A program made the translations under genes and the position numbers. From assembly GCF_000801105.2 (NCBI RefSeq), contig NC_079516.1, forward strand, positions 13,206,001 to 13,270,000: a stretch of 64,000 nucleotides of DNA, written 5' to 3'. The first letter of the stretch is position 1; every line of letters begins with the position of its first letter. Of the stretch, positions 21,985 to 32,753 are shown in pieces. This DNA comes from Raphanus sativus. Lineage: Eukaryota; Streptophyta; Magnoliopsida; Brassicales; Brassicaceae. The notes below the pieces were generated by a model. It was not told the origin of the DNA. It made no database searches and saw only the letters and a list, made by a program, of their open reading frames with translations.

Positions 21985-24900
21985 ATGGGAGATGGTGCTT
22001 TAATTGTAGCGGTAGCGATCAAAGGGAACAATAGCAAAACCAAAGGCGTTGTTCGATGGGCACTTCAACAATTCGCTTCTCAAGAACATGTCGTCTTCAA
22101 GGTCTTACATGTCCAGCCAAGTAAGAATTACAAAACGTTACAACCTTTATAAGTCAAAAGTTGATCTGATATTTGGCTAGCCCGTCTCGTTGCTTAGCTG
22201 ATTATTAGGTTAAGTCTGGCTCTACTTTTCTTTGTCGTTTATTTTCATTTTCACATTCCGCTGCGAATAATTCGTAATTTTTGTCACAAATTTGATATAA
22301 AAATTTAACATTTTTTTTTTTTAAAAATGATCTTAGAGCATGATTATTTGGGAAGACCCTAGTCAGGTTCTTAATAAATATTTAATTAATAAAATTAAGT
22401 AAAATAGTGTAAAAGCACTAAGAGATGTTTCTTTTATGTGCCTTATTTAAGAGACATCTATAGATATCTCTAAGTTAATAGCTGTTTTTAATCTAATTCT
22501 TAATTATACTAAGATAATTCCCTAAGAGACTGCAATAACCATTGTCTTATATGTTGTGAAAATTTAGGAGATTCGACTTCGGTTTCAACCACAAGAAAAG
22601 ATTCGACCACAGCTGTCTACAAGAATGATGTTGATAGGAAGACCAGAGAAATGCTTCTTCCAAGCAGAGACATGTTTGCTCATAGAGAGGTATTAAAAAG
22701 TGGACCAGTTAATATGATTTCTTGTTTCATGTTTTTCGTTATCAAGACCTTGAATCTTGTGAAAATGTGATAGGTACAAATGGATATAATGGTGCTTGAA
22801 TCAGATGATGTAGCAGATGCAATCTCTAAAGCGGTTCAAGATCATGGAATCAGTGAGCTAGTCATTGGATCTTCCTCCTCTATTATCTTCTCATGGTATA
22901 CCATATCCACACAAGTTTTAAATCTCTCTGATTTTTCAATTCCTTACATTATATTTTGTATTTTTTTTTCTGCAGGAAGTTGAAGAGAAGCAACTTGTCT
23001 TCCAAGATTTTAGATGTTACACCAAGATTCTGCACCGTTCACATTATCTCTAAAGGAAAACTTCTCAATGTTCGTAATTCCGATATAGACATTGAAACAA
23101 GCATTACAGATGATAGAAGCGAAAGCATGTTCACTTCAAGTACCAATTCAGGTAGTAATTAATCATGTAAGACACAAAAAGTTCTTCAAAACCGGTTTGA
23201 TTTTTGATTATTTCTTTTTTATAAAATATTCTAGGGTCAGTAAGTTCCACATCGAGTCATCAATTCTCATTTACACCTCTACTCTTCCAAAGAATGCAAG
23301 CTCTTTCAACCGTTAACCAGAAGGTCGGCACAAATATTGGAATAAATAACAATATTGATACGCACCATAACAGAGCCGCGTCACTTGGTTTGGATGATAC
23401 AAAGATGCTTAACCAGGAGGGGTTTTACCGAACAAACAGCTCGGGAATAGGGTATCGAGGAAATGATATACAAGGCAGGAGAAGGTCTTATACAGATGAG
23501 GGTTCAAGCTCAAGTTGCTCCAGCGACCCTACTTCATCTAGTAGCCAGGTATAAGGAGTGTAGTTTTTTTTTTTTTGAAAGAATAAGGAGTGTAGTTGAT
23601 TCCTTCATTTTATAGTTTTTGTATGTGACATTCTTAACATGCATGCAGGTGAGTAGAGACTTCGAGTTAGAGAAGCTGAAGATTGAGCTCCGTCACATTA
23701 AAGGAATGTATGCAGCTGCTCAGGGAGAAGTTATGGATGCTTCTAGAAAGGTTCAAGATCTGAACCAGCGCAGGTCAGAGGAAGCTGCGAGGCTCAAGAA
23801 CTTAACGATAAGAGAAGAAGACGAGGAAGATGTGGTGGAAATGGAGAGGGAGAGACAAGAGGAGGCGGAGAAAGAAGCTGAGCTCGTGAGAATATGCGTT
23901 GAGAGAGAAACTGGAGACAAGCTTGAGGCGCAAGCAAGAGCCGAAGAGGTTAGAAAAGAGAAGCAGAGGCTAGAGGATGCACTTGAAGGAGGACCGCTTC
24001 AACGCCAACAGTACATGAAATTTGAGTGGGAAGAGATCGTTCAGGCCACATCATCTTTCTCAGATGAGCTTAAAATTGGAATGGGTGGGTATGGAAGCGT
24101 GTATCGGTGTAACTTGCACCACACGACAGTAGCTGTCAAGGTTCTTCATTCTGACAAAAGTAACTTAACCAAACAATTTCACCAAGAGGTAAATAAATTA
24201 ATATTCCTTTTACTTTTTACAACCTTCAAGCAAGATCACTATTTTTAATGTTCCAAAAATCATTAGGCTGTAATTATGCATAAATGATTTGTGATTTGTG
24301 CGGATTATTCTAGGTGTAAACATAGTCTTTTAACGAATTATCTGTTTATTTTAATATATATCTTATGTATATTACATATTTTTAAAATTTTGTTTAATTA
24401 GAAAATTACTTTGATGAAACACTAAAAATAGGTATACTAAAAATTGTTTTTAATTAGAAAATTACTTTGATGAAACACTCAAAACAGGTATACTAATAAA
24501 TAAAATTGGAGAATTAAAATTTCATAATTTTCCTAGATGAATTGGAGGTAAAGATGATATAATTAAAATAGTCGTAATTCACTTAAAAGTTACTTGATTA
24601 TAACTAATTTAGATTTATTTAATTAAATCTCCTTAAAACTATTTAAATCGGTTTAGCACCACTATTTTCTCAAACGATTGCTCTTTTGATTGATACTTCT
24701 TCAGCTTGAGATTCTTAGCAAGATTCGTCACCCACACTTGCTTCTCCTCCTTGGCGCATGTCCTGACCACGGCAGCTTAGTCTACGAGTACATGCACAAC
24801 GGAAGCCTCGAGGAAAGACTCATGACACGCAGACCAAGCCCTGACGCACCGCAACCGCCGTTACGGTGGTTTGAGCGGTTCAGGATCGCTTGGGAGATAG

Positions 24901-25762
24901 CTTCAGCTCTTTACTTTCTCCACACAAACGAGCCAAGACCAATCGTTCACCGAGATCTCAAACCGGCAAACATACTCCTAGACCGGAACAATGTGAGCAA
25001 AATTGGAGACGTAGGCCTCTCCAAGATGGTTAATCTCGACCCTTCTCATGCCTCAACCGTTTTTAACCAAACCGGTCCGGTAGGAACGTTTTTCTACATT
25101 GATCCTGAGTACCAAAGAACCGGTGTGGTGACTCCAGAGTCCGATATCTTCGCGTTTGGAATCATACTTCTTCAGCTAGCCACGGCTAGGTCAGCAATGG
25201 GTTTGGCTCATTCGTTAGAGAAAGCGTTGAGAGATCAAACCGGGAAGTTTTCTGAGATCTTGGATAAGACTGCTGGAGATTGGCCGGTTAAGGAAGCGAA
25301 AGAGATGGTTATAATAGGGCTTAGATGTGCAGAGATGAGGAAGCGTGACCGTCCTGATCTAGGGAAAGAGATTCTACCGCTTCTTGAACGGTTAAAGAAC
25401 GTTGCTTGTAACGCAAGAAACGTGTTTTCTGAAACCCTAGCCGACAATAACCATCAGGCTCCGGGGCATTTCTACTGTCCAATAACTAAGGTAATGATAA
25501 TGATTGAATTTTACGACATATTTTTTTGTTTATTTGTGTTTGATTTTGATTATTTTAGGATGGTTCTTTGTATTAGGATGTGATGGATAATCCATGTGTA
25601 GCTTCTGATGGATATACATACGAGAAGAGAGCCATTATGGAATGGCTTGAGAAGAATCATAAATCTCCAATGACGGATTTGCCCTTCACCAACCAAACTC
25701 TCCTTCCTAATCAGTCTCTTCTTTCTGCTATTAAGGAGTGGAGATCAAATCTAATTAAATAG
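21985..25762 (+). CDS. U-box domain protein kinase, diverged third member of the cluster
   Basis: The start MGDGALIVAVAIKG is the first ATG of the conserved frame. The eight exons I infer are 21985-22120, 22568-22689, 22774-22895, 22976-23151, 23235-23548, 23649-24188, 24705-25490 and 25577-25762, all with GT-AG borders and in frame, giving 793 aa. Order of domains: USP-like (residues 5-150), Ser-rich linker, strongly charged coiled coil (about 290-400), kinase (GMGGYGSV, Lys454, HRDLKPAN with Asp554, DVG with Asp572) and U-box (about 725-790, DNPCVASDGYTYEKRAIMEW). The coiled coil and start of the kinase form one exon, whereas genes 1 and 2 have an intron there. Genes 1 and 2 in turn lack the intron that splits exons 3 and 4 here. 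The length fits Arabidopsis PUB51 (At5g61560), as recalled rather than searched. Confidence 0.93.
22335..22550. mobile_element. MITE-like sequence in intron 1 of kinase gene 3
   Basis: It starts gagcatgattatttggga, like the arm of the element at 14401, and ends ttccctaagagactgcaata, its rough inverse. It is AT-rich and non-coding. Boundaries are approximate. Confidence 0.35.
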
Positions 25763-25867
25763 AAAAAAAGGTTACAAGTTACAAATCTAAACTCCTCTAT
25801 TAACATGCATCATTGTGTTTTCCTTTTCCTCACCACTTATGTGCTCACATACACACACGACCACACA

Positions 25868-25967
25868 NNNNNNNNNNNNNNNNNNNNNNNNNNNNNNNNN
25901 NNNNNNNNNNNNNNNNNNNNNNNNNNNNNNNNNNNNNNNNNNNNNNNNNNNNNNNNNNNNNNNNNNN
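25868..25967. other. Assembly gap (100 N)
   Basis: Exactly 100 undetermined bases, a standard placeholder length, so the real size is unknown. The left edge is a CA-rich tract (acacacacgaccacaca) that may have broken the assembly. Any sequence between the kinase 3' end and the snoRNA promoter may be missing here. Confidence 0.98.
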
Positions 25968-25985
25968 TATCTCAGTCCCCCCTCC

Positions 25986-26023
25986 AAAACCCTAACTTCC
26001 AGTGTCTGTCTCTGATTATAAAA
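25986..26023 (+). promoter_or_regulatory. Telo-box plus TATA promoter of the snoRNA locus
   Basis: AAAACCCTAA (25986-25995) is a telo-box, a hallmark of plant promoters for ribosomal-protein and polycistronic snoRNA genes. TTATAAAA (26016-26023) follows 20 bp later as a TATA box. No protein-coding gene follows for 10 kb on this strand, while two snoRNA-like structures begin about 215 bp downstream. Confidence 0.55.
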
Positions 26024-26238
26024 CGGTGAAAGTCCTAAATTTTATTTCATCAACACAATCGTATATTTTTTTCTTTTCGGTTTCATATTCTTGTTCAGCT
26101 TCTTGCTTACATGTTTAGAATACTATGGTTCTTGAAAGTTCTCATACATCTTTGTGATTGCTACCTTATACCAAATCTCTTTTACAAAACAAATTTTTAT
26201 GTTCTTGATTCTTTTATTTTTTGTGAATTGGGATTTTG

Positions 26239-26331
26239 TTGTTTGCAAGTGACGATTAAACAGACAGGGACATCAGAAATTATCTGTGTTGACTATAGTC
26301 TATAATGGGAATCTCTCTGATGCATAAACAA
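26239..26331 (+). ncRNA. Box C/D snoRNA with two antisense elements for adjacent 25S rRNA sites
   Basis: Box C is GTGACGA (26249-26255), D' is CAGA (26274-26277) and box D is CTGA (26317-26320). The terminal stem pairs ttgttt/gca (26239-26247) with tgcataaacaa (26321-26331), with a two-base bulge. The element before D', AGACAGGGACA (26262-26272), is complementary to TGTCCCTGTCT. The element before D, TGGGAATCTC (26306-26315), is complementary to GAGATTCCCA. From memory, these two targets are separated by a single base in plant 25S rRNA (GAGATTCCCACTGTCCCTGT). By the D+5 rule the guides would direct 2'-O-methylation at the A of GAG(A)TTCCC and the first C of TGT(C)CC. The family name was not assigned. 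Confidence 0.7.
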
Positions 26332-26420
26332 TCACCCTCTTTACTTTGCAGTTTTCAAAAATCTCTTTTTGGTATCAACAATACTTAGAGCTGTTTTGAT
26401 TTGATTTGAAATTGTTAAGA

Positions 26421-26511
26421 AGGCTTTTACCAATGATGGAATTCAAATAAATCATCAGATCTGATGTGTAACAGCATATGTGATTACAATCTTGATGCTG
26501 AGGTAAAGCCT
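26421..26511 (+). ncRNA. Box C/D snoRNA candidate, orphan guide
   Basis: A terminal stem of aggcttttacc (26421-26431) with ggtaaagcct (26502-26511) pairs nearly perfectly (one bulged T). It directly abuts box C ATGATGG (26433-26439) and box D CTGA (26498-26501). A C'-like TGATGT follows CAGATC in the middle. The length is typical of the class. The D-box guide would be attacaatcttgatg and the D' guide roughly gaattcaaataaatcat. I did not recognise an rRNA or snRNA target for either. It lies 89 bp after the first snoRNA on the same strand, as expected for a polycistronic cluster. Confidence 0.6.
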
Positions 26512-26555
26512 TTGAATTATCCATAAAATTGATGCCCTGCTTTTGATAGTTGATT

Positions 26556-26578
26556 GATATTGGTCTTAATCCAATATC
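26556..26578. repeat. Perfect 8-bp-stem hairpin downstream of the snoRNAs
   Basis: GATATTGG, a seven-base loop, then CCAATATC. It could be a processing signal, part of a third (H/ACA-like) RNA or chance. An ACA triplet lies 12 bases after it (26591-26593), but no second hairpin with an H box was found. Confidence 0.4.
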
Positions 26579-26599
26579 CAGATTTCAAGAACAAAAGTA

Positions 26600-27322
26600 T
26601 GATTTTATTTTTCTGCTAATATTCAAAATGTTATGAAAATTCCATTATGTTTTTGGTGATTCCGCCTATAGTAGCAATGGTGCAGCTGAAACTTCATAGT
26701 TTACCCTCTTCCCCCTATAGAAAGTGGTACTTTGTGAAACATCATATTTAGGAGCATTATATATAAGAAAAAAAACAACCATAATAACACATCAGACAAT
26801 TAAAATTTGAACAAAAAAGATGAAACAAGCTCTTGACTATGCTTACGGCCCTTTGAGTGGAAAGAGTTACTGAATCTTAATTCGATCGAAGCCCGTTATT
26901 TGTAGCCCAATATTTGATAGGGTACAGGCCCGATAACTGTATTACGCGAATAATAAGCCTTGATACCGCAAACATTGATTAACAGACCAAGATGAGTCCA
27001 ATCAATCATCGTGCCAAAAATAATGCTCGAGTTGCGAACCTATTTTGTTAACAAAGTTGATCCGAACAAACCTGGCTACAAATCCAGTAATTACTTAAAC
27101 GGTGGAAACATTAGTGCATTACCTACCAGGTTTTCAACTAGGCGTTTGATCCAATTCTGTTGAGTCACGTGCATATACAGATTTGTATTTCAACGAGAAT
27201 GCGCCTATATCAGCCCACATTCAATATTATATGTGCCTATATCATGGTTCATTTCTCTGGTTTTTTTTATCATAGCCTAAAAAGTGTCCCAACAGATGCA
27301 ATTGTCTACTAATTAAATTAAA
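26600..27322. other. Non-coding region after the snoRNA cluster
   Basis: No gene found. A weak palindromic arrangement (tatgaa...ttcata, 26632-26698) could be another structured RNA but lacks convincing boxes. Confidence 0.35.
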
Positions 27323-28158
27323 CTAGTGCGCGGGTTTATCTTTTGATTCACATACTTTATATACATGTTGTATATTATTTAAGATTTATAATATAAAAAA
27401 GTCAGAATGATCCGGAACCAAAAAAAATCGACCCGGACAAAAAAAATCAAATACCTACTTAGATCCAAATGTTGAGAACTCAAAGAACTCATACCTGAAA
27501 TGAACAGATTTATACCCGATCCAGTGAGCTAAATTTCAAACATAATATCTTTTGTTATATTTTTAATTCATTTTTTTGGGTTGGTGAGATTTACTATTTA
27601 TTCGGAAGATTTTTGGCTAACTTAATGGTATATATTCATAGGTTTCTTTTTTTCTGAACAGGAAAAAAATAAATTTATCTTATATAACAAATTGCTGCTA
27701 TAAATAATTTTTATAAAAATTAATTTGTAACAGTAATATCATTTTTGTTATAAATTAGTATGTCATGGTTTATAGGTTCAAAGTATAGAGTTAGTCGTCT
27801 TCATAGTATTGCTAATATTGATAGATGCAAGTTAATGAATACAGATAATATATTGTATTATTAGTAATCTGTCGTATAGTATTATATGTTAGTAGATGTA
27901 TTATTAATAATCTATCTTATAGTATAATATGCTAGCGGATGTATCTAGCTTATAGTAAAATATATGCAATATAAAGAAACATGCGTAGTGAATATAATAA
28001 TAAGGTAAGAAGTGAAAAACTATGGTAATGGTTGATATTAATTATTTATAAAAAGGCATGTCTAATAATAAGTAGATTAATATAACATTAATTACATAAG
28101 GTCCAACTTTAAAATCCACCTAAAAGAAGTTGTAATGTTTCTGTTTTAATAGAATAGA
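27323..28158 (-). mobile_element. Non-autonomous Helitron (degenerate 3' end)
   Basis: On the minus strand it begins TCTATTCTATTAAAACAGAA, the typical 5' end of Brassicaceae Helitrons, after host A. It ends GATAAACCCGCGCACTAG followed by host T. The 3' hairpin is degenerate (only one GC-rich arm is clear). The interior is AT-rich and non-coding. Confidence 0.5.
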
Positions 28159-29407
28159 TATGAAAGACTTAAAGCAAATACAATACCAGAGACCATACGT
28201 ATTTTTTTTTAACTGATGCATATTCTGTTTATGCAAGTACATAACTTAAATGCATGGATAATCAGATGGTTTGAATTAAAATGATATAATAATTTTTTAA
28301 TCTCGATTTAAGATCAAAAGCAAAGTTTTATATGCGTATTCATATTTGAATCCATACAAATAAAACGTGTGTTCAATAAAAATAAATTGCAACAATATAA
28401 GATTTCGAACCATTCATCCTGATATTTGTGTTTAACAAAAATGAGATGTATCGTAAGCTTGTTATTGGCAGTTTTTTTTTTCAAAATTATATATCTGTTT
28501 AAAGAAAAAACATATATCAAACTGAAGTTGAGTAGGATAACTCCAGATGTTTCCCACCATATATAACACACGATTAAAAACAAAATAAATAATGCGATTC
28601 TAGGCGAACATCCACTTCAAGTGTCCAATCCAACACATATTCCTAAATCAAAGTGTGTTATTAATACACCCCGAACGCACTTCGCTCTTCAAAACAGTAT
28701 ACAAAATAACTTTTTAAAAAGAATATTAGGACATCTCAATTCCTACTCTATAATTTATTTTATTTATAAAGTAAATGAAGTGAGAAATGGAGTAGTGAGC
28801 AAAAAATAAAAGCATTACTCCATTTATAGAGTAATACTTTTATTTTTAGTTCACCACTCAATTTTCTACTTTATTTACTCTATTTAATAGAGATGAAGAT
28901 ACTCTTATACGTAAACTCCTTTGACCTTTTCTAAGTGGTTCTTCTATTTGTAATAAAAGATTGCAAATTTTGACCAATAAGGTAACAAGACTAAAGAACC
29001 AATAATAAGGGTATCAGCAGAGACATCAAATCAAACATCATTTTGTCAATTGTCAATCATGCCTGGTTGATTCTTCTTTGAAAGAGAATTCCAAAAATTA
29101 AAACTATAAAAATTAGATATTATTACCATTTTGTGTGTTAAATATTACTATATGCACATTAAATAAAACTAATGAAACATCAACCATTTATTATTTTAAT
29201 TGCTAGCATGCATCTATTTCTTTAATTAAAGTAAACTATTTCATCTCAAAAGTGGTTGGACTATTTTTACTTTCTTGTAATAGCTGGACTATTGTTACTT
29301 GATATATAAAATATACAAATTAATGATAAGAGAAGTCATACAAGGTAATTTATTTATTTTCAAATGTTCAAATAATAGTTATAGTGTCTGTATTCTGCTA
29401 TAGTTTA
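28159..29407. other. AT-rich intergenic DNA
   Basis: No gene. A short inverted repeat (gcattactccatttatagag, 28812-28831, against gaaatggagtagtgag) suggests a small MITE, not delimited. Confidence 0.35.
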
Positions 29408-29412
29408 TTAGT

Positions 29413-30844
29413 TGATGTTAGGAGTTTTGAGGCTCCTAAGTCAAATGATAGTATAGTGGTAGTAAGTTGTCGAACCAAATCTGAGGGATTCAAATGCAGA
29501 GAGAATGCAAGTATTTGCCTAATCTAAGTGCAACCAGTGAATTGGATGGTTTTTAAACTAAAGATTAAAGCTAATGCAAAGCAATAAAAATGATACTTTT
29601 AAGCTATTGGAAAGGAGAACTCATGGGTATAGGGATTTCAGACCTTGGGTGATCAGGTTTCGAACTAAGGATGACAAATGAATCAATCAAACTATTAACC
29701 TTAAGCCTAGACACAATTCTAAGCAAGCTCTATGTCTAGATGAATGCTCATTTGCTAACATGTCTCAAACATCAAATGTCTTTGGTTGAATAACATGCAA
29801 GCAATCATTATTAACAAGTCTATTAGCTATCTTAGCATCTTTAACAACAAATCTCTTTGGCAAAGTACACTAAGAGCCTAGGAGAGTTGACTCAGGCATT
29901 TCATCAAACACCTTTTGGGTGGGAAATGCCTAGAGATCACCCTTTGAGTGGCCTACTCAAATAATGCATTAAGATCACTCTACTATGCAAGGAACAAGCA
30001 TGATCTACACCTAAAACATCCTAGAACTAGCCTAATCACCCTTAATCACCCTAACCCATGAATCCAAAAGGTGATTACTCACTAATCTCCATGATTCCTC
30101 TTAAACCCATGATGGATTTCAGATGAATCATATAGAGAATTAGAAAAAAATCACAAGAACACAAGAACAATCAAAGCCAAAAGAGAACTTTTCTTGAGAG
30201 AGTTTTGTGTATTCAATAGATAAAAGATAATCTGCCAAAAGGTGGCTACAACCTCCTTAAACATTAGGTTTTTCAGAGTAAAAACGTGCATAAGAAATTG
30301 CAAAAAGGTCCTTGAAAAATCATAAAATCGTGTAGCAAAAGGGGCTGGAGCGACCTTGGGGGGTCGCTCTGAGAGGTCGCTCCAGCCTCCATTTTTGTGT
30401 CTCCGGGCGATGAAAACGCGAGCTACTTAGGTGGGTCGCTCTGGTTGGTCGCTCTGGTTGGGAGCGACCTTGGGGGGTCGCTCCGGAAGGTCACTCTGCG
30501 GTTCTCGACCAGGATGGATATGCCTCTAGTAAATTGATCATAACTCCTTCATTACATCTCCAAATGACTTGAAACCACTTCCATTAGAAAGCTAACTCAA
30601 TTTCCTGTGTCTCCACAAAATCTTAGCAACAGAAGATTTCTCTAAGACCTCCATCCGTGCTCATCTTTCACCTCCTTTTTTATCACATTGCTTCCAAATG
30701 TCTCCAAGAACTCCATGTGGTGTTCCAATACCTGATAGAGACATATGTATGCCAAATGCAACCTAAACATGTCTAAATCCTAATCTATATGATGAAAATG
30801 CTTATGAATGAATGGTTAAAACAATGCAAATATGCAAGACATCA
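29413..30844 (-). repeat. Left LTR (3' LTR of the element)
   Basis: 1432 bp, TG...CA termini. Differences from the other LTR seen by eye are aaataatg here against aaatgatg, ctccaagaac against ctccaaaaac, and one A fewer in acaagaacaatc. It contains several GGTCGCTC/GAGCGACC words near 30346-30500. Confidence 0.93.
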
Positions 30845-30854
30845 ACTCCCCCAC
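30845..30854 (-). other. Polypurine tract
   Basis: GTGGGGGAGT on the minus strand, directly abutting the 3' LTR, primes plus-strand DNA synthesis in this class of elements. Confidence 0.75.
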
Positions 30855-32753
30855 ACTAGTCCTTTACTTGTCCACAAGTAAACTTTCAAGAACCAAGGAG
30901 AAGAGGTTTGAAGGTGGGGACTCATAACCAAAAGAAACTCTTCTTAGTTCTCAACCTAACAACCTTGCATAATCATACCAAATAGCAAGAGCAAAGATTT
31001 TATCCATCTCTAACTTCTCTAAGCCTATCCCAGCTCCTTTGATCTCTACACTCATTAATCATGCATCCACAAACCACAAATCCACATCTCTCTAACATTT
31101 ATGAAGCAACTCAATAGACATCTCACACATGGTCAACTGGTCCAAGTCATTTGTTTTGGTAAGACAAAAGCCTTAATGCAAGTGAAATCAGAGGTTCAAA
31201 ATGATCTTTTAAGGTGGTTTACTCTCAAAACAAAGTAGCTTTGACATTACACATAATATATCTAAGAAAGGGATCAACTCATGCATACAATGCTCAATCT
31301 CCATTGTTTTACCCTTTCCCAAACACACAAGATATTCAATTATTCCTCAATGTCAAACCCAACTCACATCTCTCACCAAAAGATCCCAAGAACATTCTTC
31401 ACATCAGACTCTTTCTTTTTGAAATCAATAAGGGATTTTCACAATTTTAAAACAAATCTCAGCTCCTAACAACTTTGCTAGCCCCCTTTTTATTCTCTTT
31501 TTTTTTTCTTTTTTTTTTTAATATTTTTTTTATATTTTTTTTTATATTTGGGGGCCAAGACTTTTCACAATAAGAGCTAGATACTTCTCCACTTATCCCA
31601 TAAAGACTAATCATTTAAGCACAAAGAGTCAAACCTTTCATATTCCCAAATCACAATCACAACACTCACCCCCTTCCTATAGCTAGACAATAGAGTGACT
31701 AATCTAGCAAGAATGGAGACTAAGCATTGTCGTTCCCAATACTCTCAACATTATGCACATGCAAAGCTTTCCAAAGAGGCCTCACTCAACAAATAATGAT
31801 GGTTTAAAAAGGAGGTATGGGTTTTGGGAGTGGAGTACCACTTGAGTTTGTCAAAAATATTGGTAAAACAGATGGGACAACTCAAGTGTGTATATCCATG
31901 ACTTAGTACACAAGGGACCATATGCAAGAGACATTAAAACATGAGCTTACTTCAAAGAGAGAGTATCAACAGTCAAATGAGTTTCAAGATGAGCATTCAA
32001 GGCGCGAAGTTTACAAGCTTTCTAAAGGGTGCTCAAGCTACTTGTCATGATTACAAAGGTCAACAAATTCAGTATTTAGCATGAGCTCTTTACAAGGTTG
32101 AAATCCCCCTAATGCATGAATGCAACCTATATGCTTCTAGACTCAATCCTAAAAATGCAAATGATGCAACTAAATGATTCTTTTTGTGTTTTTAAAATTT
32201 TTATTTTTTTATGCAAATAAGGATGTAATATGCAATGCATGAGACTCAAAATCATGAAAACAAACATGATCAAATACTTGGTACCTCCCCCACACTTAAA
32301 TCACACAGTCTCTGTGTGAGTGAGGTACCCAATGGAATTCTAAAATGTAAAGAAAAACTGGGAGAAGGGAGGTTTCCAGTTACCTGAGACGGGAGCGATG
32401 TGGAAGGGTCGCTGCGGCAGGTCGCTCCCAGCTGGAGCGACCTCGTGACGTCGCTGCGGAGACCTCGCTCCACGGTCAGTTTCTGTGTTTCCACTCGCGT
32501 GTGACGCGAGCGACCTCGGCATCTCGCTCTGGACATGTCGCTCCCAGGTGGAGCGACCTAGAGGTGTCGCTGCGATGAGATCGCTCTGGTGTCCGACTTT
32601 CTGCTCAATCCCTGCACACAACTTCACTCTCCCATTGTTTTATGCAATAAAATGATAATGCAAATACTAATGCAATATATACAAGGATACTCATGGGACT
32701 TCCTCCCAAGTGAGCTTGTTTTAAGTCTCTAGCTTGACTTTGCCTCCTTTGGA
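30855..32753 (-). other. Non-coding internal region of the Athila element
   Basis: 1.9 kb without credible coding sequence, occupying the place of pol in a complete element. It has a long T-rich tract (31497-31545) and, at 32390-32595, a cluster of GGTCGCTC/GAGCGACC words like those in the LTRs. Confidence 0.6.
32395..32592. repeat. Array of inverted GGTCGCT/AGCGACC words
   Basis: About ten short direct and inverted copies of (G)GTCGCTS or its complement occur in roughly 200 bp, giving several possible hairpins, for example aggtcgctcccagctggagcgacct. The same word family occurs in both LTRs (30346-30500 and 35254-35408). The GC content contrasts with the AT-rich surroundings. Confidence 0.7.

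Noticed and set aside
26632..26698. A third box C/D snoRNA
   Set aside because: A CTGA and a short palindromic stem exist, but there is no acceptable box C at the right distance.
31497..31545. Poly(T) tract as a retrotransposon poly(A) tail
   Set aside because: It lies inside the LTR element far from any LINE-like sequence and without a target duplication.
32270..32627. Arg-rich open frames on the minus strand of the Athila interior
   Set aside because: They are by-products of the GGTCGCTC/GAGCGACC word array and show no codon-like conservation.
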